Assembly: GCA_025360665.1 (NCBI GenBank)
Contig: JANYBU010000177.1
Location: 1 to 6,473, forward strand
DNA: 6,473 bases
Direction: 5' to 3'
Source: Nitrospira sp.
GTDB lineage: Bacteria > Nitrospirota > Nitrospiria > Nitrospirales > Nitrospiraceae
How positions within the stretch are numbered: position 1 is the stretch's first letter; every line of letters begins with the position of its first letter. Under the pieces are notes generated by a model, which was not told where the DNA came from, made no database searches, and was given only the letters and a program-made list of their open reading frames with translations. Below are positions 1-5,304 of this stretch, piece by piece. The position numbers and the translations under genes were made by a program.

Positions 1-417
1 GAATTCGGGATGGCAAGCGTGGATCGGGGTAAGGTCGTCTACAAGGAATATTGCTCGCAATGCCACGGCGTGACGGGCAAGGGTGACGGACCGGCAGCCT
101 CAGGCCTGGAACCCAAGCCGGCGATTCATGCCAACATTCCATTTGAAAAGCTCCCGATGGAGTATCTCTATAACGTCATCAACCATGGCGGTGCGGCGAT
201 GGGGAAGTCGCCGAACATGCCCTATTGGAACTTGACCATCGGCCAGCAGGGCGTGGCCGATGTCATTGCGTATCTCAAAGCGACGTTCAAGGGCGTGCCT
301 GAAGCGGCCGCTCCGAGCGGGGGCAGGGGGGAGCCTGTGTGCAACTGCGCAAGACGGCAAAGGCGCCGGACGAATTCTTGGCCAAGACGAATCCGCTTCC
401 TGTATCTGCCGGCATGA
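1..417 (+). CDS. c-type cytochrome, first heme domain (5'-partial, frame lost at a G tract)
   Basis: This is the first heme domain of a probable periplasmic diheme cytochrome c. The frame is open from base 1, and the first ATG (10) has no visible room for a ribosome binding site or signal peptide, so the true start is probably upstream. Counting from that ATG, the heme motif CSQCH is residues 15-19 (bases 52-66), followed by a GKGDGP segment, and NMPYW puts a likely axial Met at residue 70. Good cytochrome sequence runs to about residue 97 (AYLKATFKGVP). After the G-rich stretch at 319-331 the frame turns into an Arg-rich tail unlike any cytochrome and stops at 417, while a second heme domain begins one frame away. 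I infer that the two halves are one protein in relatives. The family is sure; electron partners cannot be told. Confidence 0.8.
   Translation, partial: EFGMASVDRGKVVYKEYCSQCHGVTGKGDGPAASGLEPKPAIHANIPFEKLPMEYLYNVINHGGAAMGKSPNMPYWNLTIGQQGVADVIAYLKATFKGVPEAAAPSGGRGEPVCNCARRQRRRTNSWPRRIRFLYLPA
319..331 (+). other. G-rich slippery tract at the frame junction of the diheme cytochrome
   Basis: A run of five G (319-323), then CA, then six G (326-331). The upstream heme domain reads in frame with base 1 and the downstream one in the frame one base earlier. A -1 slip while decoding AGG GGG, or one extra G, gives a continuous linker (SGGRGGACVQLRKT) into the second domain. Confidence 0.65.
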
Positions 418-695
418 TCCGGGAGGGGAAAACACTGTTCCTCAAGACAGCGCAGCCCGTTGCTTGTGCGATGTGTCATGGAGAACAGGGTGACGGGAAG
501 GGAATCATGGGGGCAGCCTTGGTGCCGCCGCCGAGAAACTTTACTTGTGGCGTGATGATGAAGGACATTCCCGATGGTCAGCTGTTCTGGATTATCAAGA
601 ATGGTTCGCCGGAAACGGGCATGATGTCCTTTGCCGGGTTGCCGGAAGAGCAGGTGTGGCAGCTGATTCACTACATTCGATCGCTGGCGAAATAA
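339..695 (+). CDS. c-type cytochrome, second heme domain (probable C-terminal half of the preceding diheme cytochrome)
   Basis: This is a 118-residue frame opening with GTG. The heme motif CAMCH is residues 43-47 (bases 465-479), followed by GEQGDGKG, PPPRNF, FWIIKNGS and an ETGMMSF segment whose Met 95 or 96 is the likely sixth heme ligand. It ends in a typical terminal helix (VWQLIHYIRSLAK). It has no signal peptide, which an independent cytochrome c would need, so I infer that it is the downstream half of the protein starting before base 1. Adding one G to the tract at 319-331 joins the frames. The AGGGGGGAG at 325-333 could act as a ribosome binding site 5 nt before GTG 339, so separate translation is not excluded, but the product would stay in the cytoplasm. 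The domain closely resembles the cytochrome at 4050-4613. Confidence 0.8.
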   Translation: MQLRKTAKAPDEFLAKTNPLPVSAGMIREGKTLFLKTAQPVACAMCHGEQGDGKGIMGAALVPPPRNFTCGVMMKDIPDGQLFWIIKNGSPETGMMSFAGLPEEQVWQLIHYIRSLAK

Positions 696-707
696 CGCAT
701 GAAGTGC

Positions 708-835
708 GCAAGACGTGCGAGAAAGGCGCGACAGGCGTGACAGGCAATAGCCGGAAGAAGGGCGGGACTTACGTGGCGAAGGCAGTCCGCTTTTCTCGCT
801 CGTCCCGCCTGTCTCGCTTCTCGCGCTTGCTATTG
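708..835. repeat. Large imperfect inverted repeat built from degenerate 9-bp GCGNGACAG units
   Basis: The 169-bp gap between the cytochrome and the DsrE gene holds a long imperfect dyad. The left arm (708-743) contains GCGCGACAG (726-734) and GCGTGACAG (735-743) in tandem. The right arm (about 795-832), read on the other strand, has GCGAGACAG followed by GCGGGACGA, and the arms align with a few mismatches and small indels. CAATAG (745-750) and CTATTG (830-835) are also complementary. The loop contains a smaller near-complement (GCGGGACT near 762, AGTCCGC at 784-790). The RNA could fold into a long hairpin and act as a terminator for the cytochrome, although no T run follows. I see no gene here; the translated arms only give Ser/Arg/Leu low-complexity peptides. 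Confidence 0.6.
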
Positions 836-864
836 ATGAATGACGAGAGACGAAGGAGGGGAAA

Positions 865-1224
865 ATGGCGACATTTATTATTTCCGGTAGCCGAGGCACA
901 GACGATCCGACCATGGCGACCTTGCCTTTCATGGCAGCGAAGGTCGCGAAGGAGCAAGGGCACGAGGTTGTGCTCTGGCTCTGGAATGAAGCCGTGACGC
1001 TTGGGCGCAAAGGAACCGCCGAGCACGTGACGGGGGTGAACCTGACGCCGCTGAAAGATCTGCTGTCAGCTGTGCAAACCGCGAATATTCCCATCTGGGT
1101 CTGCGGAGCCTGCGCCGTGGCGCGGCAGATCGGTGCCGGGGATCTCGTCGCGGGTGCGACGATCAAGGGCATGCCGGACTACATCAAGGCCGTCGCCGAA
1201 CGTGACCGCAACGTAGCATTCTGA
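865..1224 (+). CDS. DsrE/DsrF-family protein
   Basis: This 119-residue protein matches the DsrE-like fold (COG2044-type, once called predicted peroxiredoxins). The N-terminal strand is TFIISGSRGTDDP, followed by a helix (MATLPFMAAKVAKEQGHEV) and strand (VVLWLWNEAV). The conserved cysteine region WVCGACAVARQIG (Cys 80 and Cys 83) leads into the characteristic C-terminal GATIKGMPDYI segment. There is no signal peptide, so it should be cytoplasmic. Family members handle or sense sulfur species through such a cysteine, but the substrate here is unknown and no dsr or tus genes accompany it. The start is supported by AAGGAGG at 853-859, five bases before the ATG. The PPK2 gene follows after 27 bp with its own ribosome binding site, so co-transcription is likely. 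Confidence 0.85.
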   Translation: MATFIISGSRGTDDPTMATLPFMAAKVAKEQGHEVVLWLWNEAVTLGRKGTAEHVTGVNLTPLKDLLSAVQTANIPIWVCGACAVARQIGAGDLVAGATIKGMPDYIKAVAERDRNVAF

Positions 1225-1251
1225 TTCCGCATCAAAGGAAGGAATCTCTGT

Positions 1252-2313
1252 ATGGCAGCCGATGGCGAATCGACCGGGAAGTCAAAAGGCCGAGCGGGTC
1301 GGCGGGATGAGGCGGATATTGACGAGTCTGTCGAAAAGGACGGGCGTCTCGATGTCAATGGGCTGGAGACGATCCCGACGGTGGTGCCGCGAGAAGGGGA
1401 CGGCTATCCACCGTCGCGCAGTGGATCTGTCGGACAGGGGCTAGGACGTATCGGCGAACCGGGTTGCGCCTTGACCGAGGATGATCTCCGAAGGGTCAAT
1501 ACGAGAAAAGGTTTGATTCAGCTGCTCGAGAATAAAGCCGTCGATATCGAGGAGGTGCGCAAGACGCTGCTGTATGAGCAAGAGTTGCGGCAATTACAAG
1601 TTGAATTGGTCAGGCTCCAACGGTGGGTGCAGAGCAACGGAGAACGGATCGCGATTCTGGTTGAAGGACGCGATGCGGCCGGGAAGGGAGGCACGATCCG
1701 CCGGTTCACCGAGCATCTGAATCCTCGCGCCATGCGGGTGGTCGCGCTGCCCAAACCGTCGGATGAAGAACGGGGCCAGTGGTACTTTCAACGCTATATC
1801 CGTCAGCTGCCCAACAAGGGCGAGATCGTGTTCTTCGACCGCAGCTGGTACAACCGCGCGGTGGTCGAGCCGGTGATGGGATTCTGCAGCAAGAAAGAAC
1901 ACCAGCGGTTTCTACAGCAGGTTCCTGAATTCGAACATATGCTCTACGAAGACGGCGTGACCATCATCAAGTTTTGGTTCTCCATCTCGAAGGAAGAGCA
2001 GGCGAAGCGATTCGAAGAGCGCCGGCAGGATCCGCTCAAGCAATGGAAGCTGAGCCCGGTGGATGAGAAGGCGCAAGAGCTGTGGGACTCCTACACCCGT
2101 TACAAAGAGGAGATGTTCAGCAAGACGCACACGACATTCAGTCCCTGGATCATCGTCAAGGCCAACGACAAGCAGGCGGCGCGATTGGAAAGCCTCCGGT
2201 TCATGCTGAACTTGTTGCCGTACAAAGGCAAAGAGGAAGTCCCGATCCGCCTGGCGCCGGATCCCAACGTGATCACTCGATTCCACCGCAAGATGGTGGA
2301 GCTGGATTTGTAA
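1252..2313 (+). CDS. ppk2: Polyphosphate kinase 2, class I (long N-terminal extension)
   Basis: A 353-residue PPK2-family enzyme that transfers phosphate between polyphosphate and nucleoside diphosphates, in the cytoplasm. Visible motifs are Walker A GRDAAGKGG (139-147), the arm NPRAMRVVALPKPSDEE, GQWYFQRY (176-182), Walker B FFDRSWYNRA (194-203), EPVMGFC (206-212) and the lid segment RFEERRQDPLKQWKLSPVD (253-271). A single kinase domain with Asp/Arg in the Walker motifs fits class I (ADP/GDP phosphorylating); the preferred direction cannot be read from sequence. Residues 1 to about 85 are a polar, Gly/Arg/Asp-rich, probably disordered extension that most class I enzymes lack; 86-125 looks helical and continues into the usual N-terminal helix. 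The start is supported by AAGGAAGG at 1235-1242, nine bases upstream. Likely in an operon with the DsrE gene. Confidence 0.93.
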   Translation: MAADGESTGKSKGRAGRRDEADIDESVEKDGRLDVNGLETIPTVVPREGDGYPPSRSGSVGQGLGRIGEPGCALTEDDLRRVNTRKGLIQLLENKAVDIEEVRKTLLYEQELRQLQVELVRLQRWVQSNGERIAILVEGRDAAGKGGTIRRFTEHLNPRAMRVVALPKPSDEERGQWYFQRYIRQLPNKGEIVFFDRSWYNRAVVEPVMGFCSKKEHQRFLQQVPEFEHMLYEDGVTIIKFWFSISKEEQAKRFEERRQDPLKQWKLSPVDEKAQELWDSYTRYKEEMFSKTHTTFSPWIIVKANDKQAARLESLRFMLNLLPYKGKEEVPIRLAPDPNVITRFHRKMVELDL

Positions 2314-2463
2314 CAGGCTACAGAAAGGCTCTACGCATTCGATCGTGGTCCATTTTCCATTGCGCTGTTGTGCACCAGTCGTTATGAACTTGTCTGAAGA
2401 TAAAGATAAGGAGGAGGGACGAGTCCGAATGGGATAAAGGGCGAGGTCAATCCAAGACACAAC

Positions 2464-2498
2464 GAATGAAGAATGAAGAATGAAGAATGAAGAATGAA
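2464..2498 (+). repeat. Five perfect tandem copies of GAATGAA
   Basis: Five uninterrupted 7-bp units run from 2464 to 2498 and end right at the ribosome binding site (AAGGA, 2500-2504) of the Spy-like gene. Each unit contains an ATG and a TGA, and since 7 is not a multiple of 3 the ATGs cycle through all frames. Copy-number change here would alter the distance from promoter to ribosome binding site without touching the coding frame. It resembles the heptameric short tandem repeats known from cyanobacteria, but any function is inference. Confidence 0.9.
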
Positions 2499-2499
2499 G

Positions 2500-2504
2500 A
2501 AGGA
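2500..2504 (+). promoter_or_regulatory. Ribosome binding site deciding the start of the Spy-like gene
   Basis: AAGGA lies seven bases before ATG 2512. The frame is also open from an ATG at 2494, but that codon lies inside the tandem repeat and has no ribosome binding site, so 2512 is preferred. It also places the signal peptide at the very N-terminus. Confidence 0.65.
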
Positions 2505-2511
2505 ACCAGTC

Positions 2512-3120
2512 ATGATGAATGCCTCTCGATATGCAGCCATCCTCGTATGGGGATCAGTAGTCCTGCTCAGCGCTAACGTCCAAACTGTTCGAGCGGATGG
2601 AGACCATGGAGGAATGATGGGTGGCCACATGTGCAAAATGTGCAAAGGCCACGATCAGAGCAAGGAGGACGAACACAGTAGCCATGACCTGAAGCAGCTC
2701 CTCAAACATGGGAAGGAGATCGGCCTCACATCGGAGCAGATCAGCAAGCTGAAAACCATGCAGCTTGACCTAAGTCGCGCGCAAGCCAGAGCGGAGGCCG
2801 ACATCAAAGTGGCAACACTCGAGTTGCATGCGTTAGTCGAGGATGAGCAGGCTGACTCAGCAGCGATTCAGGCCAAAGTGGACCAACTCAAGAAGGCAGA
2901 AGGCGGTATTCTGTTCACGGCGATCAAGTCGAGCCGCGACGCGATGGCGATCTTGACTCCCGAACAGCGCGAGAAAGAACACGCACAGCGGGACAAGCTG
3001 ATGGAAAAGATGAAGGGGAGCGAGGGCCAGCATACCGGTGGAATGAGTGGGATGAAAGGCGGGGGGCATGGGAAAGATGAAGGAGCTGGGAAAGAGCAGG
3101 CAGCTGAGCACCAACATTAG
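2512..3120 (+). CDS. Spy/CpxP-like periplasmic protein with Met/His-rich ends
   Basis: This 202-residue exported protein has a signal peptide at about 1-28 (hydrophobic ILVWGSVVLLSANV, probable cleavage after VRA). The mature part starts with a Gly/His/Met stretch and a CKMCKGH cluster (41-47), followed by a mostly helical core with two LTxEQ motifs (LTSEQ 72-76, LTPEQ 148-152). The spaced LTxxQ pair is the hallmark of the Spy/CpxP/ZraP family of periplasmic chaperones and metal-stress proteins. Charged coiled-coil-like helices (80-135) lie between the motifs. The tail from 163 is rich in Met, Gly, Lys and His. Metal binding (Cu, Zn or Ag) is suggested by the Cys/His/Met clusters but unproven. 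The gene stands alone, with gaps of about 200 bp upstream and over 350 bp downstream. Confidence 0.8.
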   Translation: MMNASRYAAILVWGSVVLLSANVQTVRADGDHGGMMGGHMCKMCKGHDQSKEDEHSSHDLKQLLKHGKEIGLTSEQISKLKTMQLDLSRAQARAEADIKVATLELHALVEDEQADSAAIQAKVDQLKKAEGGILFTAIKSSRDAMAILTPEQREKEHAQRDKLMEKMKGSEGQHTGGMSGMKGGGHGKDEGAGKEQAAEHQH

Positions 3121-3491
3121 GGCATCAGCCAGGCCTCAGGATGGCGCAGTCTCCCATCAGTGGATGAATGATCTGCGCCGAACAACGGAGAAGCGGATGG
3201 TTCATCACTGGGAATGATTGTGGGAGCCAGGGGAATGAATGAGAAAGTCCATGCTCTTTCTGTTGACCATGATGGTGGAAGTCGTCTGAGTGCAGGAATT
3301 TATGCGATCGCCGAATCCATTATGAAACGACTGTCTCATACATAATGGCAGGGCGACTTTGAGATAGCGGTAAGGATGCGAACCTCCCGATCCGCCGGCG
3401 GAGGATATGCCTGGGGGATCGAGAAAGGCGTGAGGAGCGATTGCCAAGGAGTCAGTCAGCTAGAACGCACTAACCACAAAGGAGAAGTGAT
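3121..3491. other. 371-bp gap without a gene, containing two dyads
   Basis: No coding frame here has a ribosome binding site, a signal peptide or recognisable protein sequence. Two structured sites stand out: the inverted repeat CCATTATG (3317-3324) / CATAATGG (3341-3348) with a 16-bp spacer, and the perfect 12-bp palindrome TCCGCCGGCGGA (3391-3402), which sits inside a wider imperfect dyad (CGATCC 3388-3393 / GGATCG 3416-3421). The first could be an operator or a hairpin; the second could be a hairpin in the leader of the CBS gene. No convincing -35/-10 pair or sigma-54 site was found. Confidence 0.5.
3317..3348. repeat. Perfect 8-bp inverted repeat, possible operator
   Basis: CCATTATG and CATAATGG are exact reverse complements separated by 16 bp. 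The A/T-rich arms and short spacer in a GC-rich region fit a protein-binding dyad better than a terminator. It lies about 145 bp before the CBS start. A role is inference. Confidence 0.4.
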
Positions 3492-3530
3492 ATGCCTACC
3501 CGAACGATGCCTGGGGTTCCAGCAGGATGA
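3478..3530 (+). promoter_or_regulatory. Ribosome binding site and 12-codon leader of the CBS gene, ending in an in-frame TGA
   Basis: AAAGGAG lies eight bases before ATG 3492, which opens a frame of 12 codons (MPTRTMPGVPAG) closed by TGA at 3528-3530. The same frame continues without another stop through the whole CBS protein to 3938. The sequence right after the TGA (LKTVGQVHVTNS) already looks like the first strand of the CBS domain. The TGA therefore interrupts what looks like one gene. It could be a CGA-to-TGA mutation, a sequencing error, or a leader peptide with reinitiation. Confidence 0.6.
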
Positions 3531-3554
3531 CTGAAGACAGTCGGTCAAGTTCAC

Positions 3555-3938
3555 GTGACGAACAGTCTGTTGTTCGGTCGCACACAAAATGCCATGGGGG
3601 TGGCGGTGGAATTATTGTCGACGCATACACCTGGTGCGCCGGTGGTGGATGATCGTGGAGAGTTCGTCGGCTTCATCAGTGAGTTCGATGTGCTCCGGGC
3701 ACTTGAAGCGGGCAAGGATCTCAACCAACTCACGGCGGAGCAGATCATGGTCAAGGACCGCATCTCCGTGACCGATGGCACCAGCATTGAGGATGCCGTG
3801 AAGTTGATGGAAGAGAAGCGGCTTCTCAACCTGCCGGTCAAAGTGAATGGGAAAGTGACCTATTCGATCACGCGACACGATCTGCTGCGGGCTTGGATCG
3901 GCCTTGGAGTCGATATCGAATCCAGGATTGACCAGTAA
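3555..3938 (+). CDS. Two-CBS-domain protein (start uncertain, probably begins upstream)
   Basis: The GTG at 3555 gives 127 residues; the homologous region begins earlier, at about 3531. The first CBS domain ends in APVVDDRGEFVGFISEFDVL (28-47), with the usual strand-turn-strand and the D-V-L helix start. The second begins at EQIMVKDRISVTDGTSIEDA and ends with LPVKVNGKVTYSITRHDLLRA. Tandem CBS domains usually form a Bateman module binding adenine nucleotides and act as energy sensors; no effector domain is attached, so a partner protein is likely. GTG 3555 has no ribosome binding site and would cut off the first CBS strand, so translation from ATG 3492 across the TGA at 3528, or reinitiation near CTG 3531, must be considered. 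The protein is otherwise intact and looks well conserved. It is probably cytoplasmic. Confidence 0.8.
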   Translation: MTNSLLFGRTQNAMGVAVELLSTHTPGAPVVDDRGEFVGFISEFDVLRALEAGKDLNQLTAEQIMVKDRISVTDGTSIEDAVKLMEEKRLLNLPVKVNGKVTYSITRHDLLRAWIGLGVDIESRIDQ

Positions 3939-3947
3939 TCTGTGTTT

Positions 3948-3980
3948 GTGCGAGCAGGCCTGACGCCGACCTTCTCGCAC
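3948..3980 (+). terminator. Hairpin after the CBS gene, possible terminator
   Basis: GTGCGAGCAGG (3948-3958) and CCTTCTCGCAC (3970-3980) pair at 10 of 11 positions around an 11-nt loop, 10 bp after the CBS stop. No T run follows, so intrinsic termination is uncertain. A second, weaker dyad (GCTCGA 3988-3993 / TCGAGC 4013-4018) follows. Its sequence recalls the arms of the 708-835 repeat. Confidence 0.45.
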
Positions 3981-4049
3981 GTCCGATGCTCGACACAATA
4001 TGCGTTGCTGGTTCGAGCCTCCGCGCCAGATGATTAAAGGAGCAAGGTG

Positions 4050-4613
4050 ATGAAGCTGAGTATGTTCCCGTTGCTAGTCGTAGTGGTTTCACTTGCCATC
4101 CCCGCCGGGGCCGCGGAGCGACACATGATGCAGCCGCGGGTGCCGGACGACAAGCTGGCCGAAGCCCGCGCACTCACGAGCCCGTTGCCGAACTCCCCGG
4201 AGATTGTTGCTCAGGGCAAGGTGCTCTATAACGGCAAGGGCACCTGCTTCAACTGTCATGGGAAAGATGGGGACGGCAATGGGCCGTTGGCCGTCCAGCT
4301 GAATCCATCGCCTCGCAATTTCCAGCACCATGGATTCTGGCGTCATCGTACGGAAGGCGAAATTTTCTGGGTGATCAAGAACGGATCGGTCGGTACCAGC
4401 ATGATCGGATTTGGCGGGCAACTGACGGACGAAGAGATCTGGAGCATCATTCAGTATGAGCGCAGCTTCGCCGGCGAGCATGGACCGGGCATGATGGGAC
4501 ATGGAGAAGGCATGGGATCCATGATGGGACCAGGCGGCGGGATGGGCGGCATGGAACATCGCGGGCCGATGGGCGGCATGGGCGGTTGCGAAGGTGAACA
4601 GTGCGGCCGGTAA
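4050..4613 (+). CDS. Exported monoheme c-type cytochrome with Met/Gly-rich tail
   Basis: This is a 187-residue protein. The signal peptide covers about 1-22 (hydrophobic SMFPLLVVVVSLAIPAGAA, cleavage near Ala 21/22), so it acts in the periplasm. Heme motif CFNCH is residues 66-70, followed by GKDGDGNGP, PSPRNF, IFWVIKNGS and TSMIGFGG, where Met 118 is the likely axial ligand, and the terminal helix EEIWSIIQYERSFA. The domain ends at about residue 141. The remaining 46 residues are almost only Gly, Met, His and Pro (nine Met, three His), with Cys 180 and 185 near the end; this may bind copper or another soft metal. AAAGGAG at 4036-4042 is seven bases before ATG 4050, which favours it over the adjacent GTG 4047. 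The heme domain is a paralogue of 339-695. Confidence 0.9.
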   Translation: MKLSMFPLLVVVVSLAIPAGAAERHMMQPRVPDDKLAEARALTSPLPNSPEIVAQGKVLYNGKGTCFNCHGKDGDGNGPLAVQLNPSPRNFQHHGFWRHRTEGEIFWVIKNGSVGTSMIGFGGQLTDEEIWSIIQYERSFAGEHGPGMMGHGEGMGSMMGPGGGMGGMEHRGPMGGMGGCEGEQCGR

Positions 4614-4634
4614 CCGGGGATGGGGATAAATAGA

Positions 4635-4687
4635 ACGAGACGAGACGCGGCGGCCCTCATGGCTCGTCCCTCGTGCGGAACCATGAG
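4635..4687 (+). repeat. Overlapping inverted repeats after the cytochrome gene, possible terminator
   Basis: ACGAGACGAG (4635-4644) pairs fully with CTCGT (4663-4667) and CTCGT (4670-4674), with a CC bulge and an 18-nt loop. An alternative hairpin uses CTCATGG (4656-4662) and CCATGAG (4681-4687). The two structures overlap and exclude each other. There is no T run. The first may end cytochrome transcripts; the alternation could also be an attenuator before the lipoprotein gene, which is speculative. Confidence 0.5.
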
Positions 4688-4735
4688 AGGCTGTGCGATG
4701 GCGTCGATGCGCAGAGTCTGAGGAGCGAATCAGGA

Positions 4736-5290
4736 ATGAATAGGATACGATCGTTCGGGAAACGCATGGTCTTGGTCGCGATCGTGATGTTCCTCGCAGG
4801 CTGCAGCCTGCCTGCTCTTCCAGACGCAGGCAAGATCTATGTAGACCGATGGGCCGAGATCAAGGGCAGCGACAAGGATGTGAGCGAAATTTTGGCCGCC
4901 TTTAACAGGGCGGAGGACACACTCCACGCTCGTGATCTGGACGGCCTGATGGCCCTGTACTCAGAGCAGTATCACTACCACGGGTTGTCGAAGAGTGATC
5001 TCAGAAAGATTTGGGAGGAGATGTTTGAGGGCTATGACAACCTGGCCAGCACCCACACGTTTTCACGCATTCATGTTGGAGGATCGGCCAAGCAGCCCAC
5101 CGCAGATATTTCCTGTACCGGCAGCTTGTGGGGATTGTCGAAAGAAACGGGAAAGCGGGTGTTCATCGACAGCTGGTTCTACGAAATTCACCATGTGGTC
5201 TATGAGGACGGAGCCTGGCGCATTCGCGGCCACGCGGGTGAAGATACCAAGATGTTACCGTTCGGCACATCTCCCCATCCGTTTTTCTGA
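4736..5290 (+). CDS. Lipoprotein with NTF2/SnoaL-like (DUF4440-like) domain
   Basis: This 184-residue protein has a positively charged N-terminus (MNRIRSFGKR), a hydrophobic stretch and the lipobox LAGC, with Cys 23 as the lipidated residue, so it should be anchored in a membrane facing the periplasm. The body from about residue 40 reads as a cone-shaped NTF2-like fold: a helix with AFNRAEDTLHARDLDGLMAL, a YSEQYHYHG strand, a helix LRKIWEEMFEGY, then several strands ending in HHVVYEDGAWRIRGH. Such domains bind small ligands or act as accessory subunits; no catalytic residues can be assigned. I prefer ATG 4736 over the earlier in-frame start at 4673 because it puts the signal sequence first and has GAGGAG (4720-4725) ten bases upstream. 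Specific role unknown. Confidence 0.75.
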   Translation: MNRIRSFGKRMVLVAIVMFLAGCSLPALPDAGKIYVDRWAEIKGSDKDVSEILAAFNRAEDTLHARDLDGLMALYSEQYHYHGLSKSDLRKIWEEMFEGYDNLASTHTFSRIHVGGSAKQPTADISCTGSLWGLSKETGKRVFIDSWFYEIHHVVYEDGAWRIRGHAGEDTKMLPFGTSPHPFF

Positions 5291-5304
5291 GTGGTCGAGC
5301 CCGC

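Noticed and set aside
1..6. GAATTC at the very start as a cloning junction
   Set aside because: The same hexamer occurs inside the window (372, 1927, 6244), and coding sequence runs through the first base, so nothing shows a vector boundary.
222..1172. Long minus-strand open frame across the cytochrome, the gap and the DsrE gene
   Set aside because: It is antisense to two genes with clear motifs, is Arg/Ser/Pro-rich, and shows no domain; it is open only because of GC bias.
2346..2365. Possible sigma-54 promoter (TGG...TTGC) before the Spy-like gene
   Set aside because: GG and GC are 13 bp apart rather than 10, so the -24/-12 geometry fails.
2408..2436. Strong Shine-Dalgarno-like AAGGAGG followed by ATG GGA TAA
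   Set aside because: The ATG is 14 bases away and encodes only two residues; probably chance in a purine-rich leader.
1912..2460. Minus-strand open frame over the end of PPK2
   Set aside because: Antisense to conserved PPK2 motifs; no family resemblance or ribosome binding site.
3528..3530. TGA as a selenocysteine codon in the CBS gene
   Set aside because: CBS proteins have no catalytic selenocysteine there, the position is before the domain, and no SECIS-like hairpin is evident.
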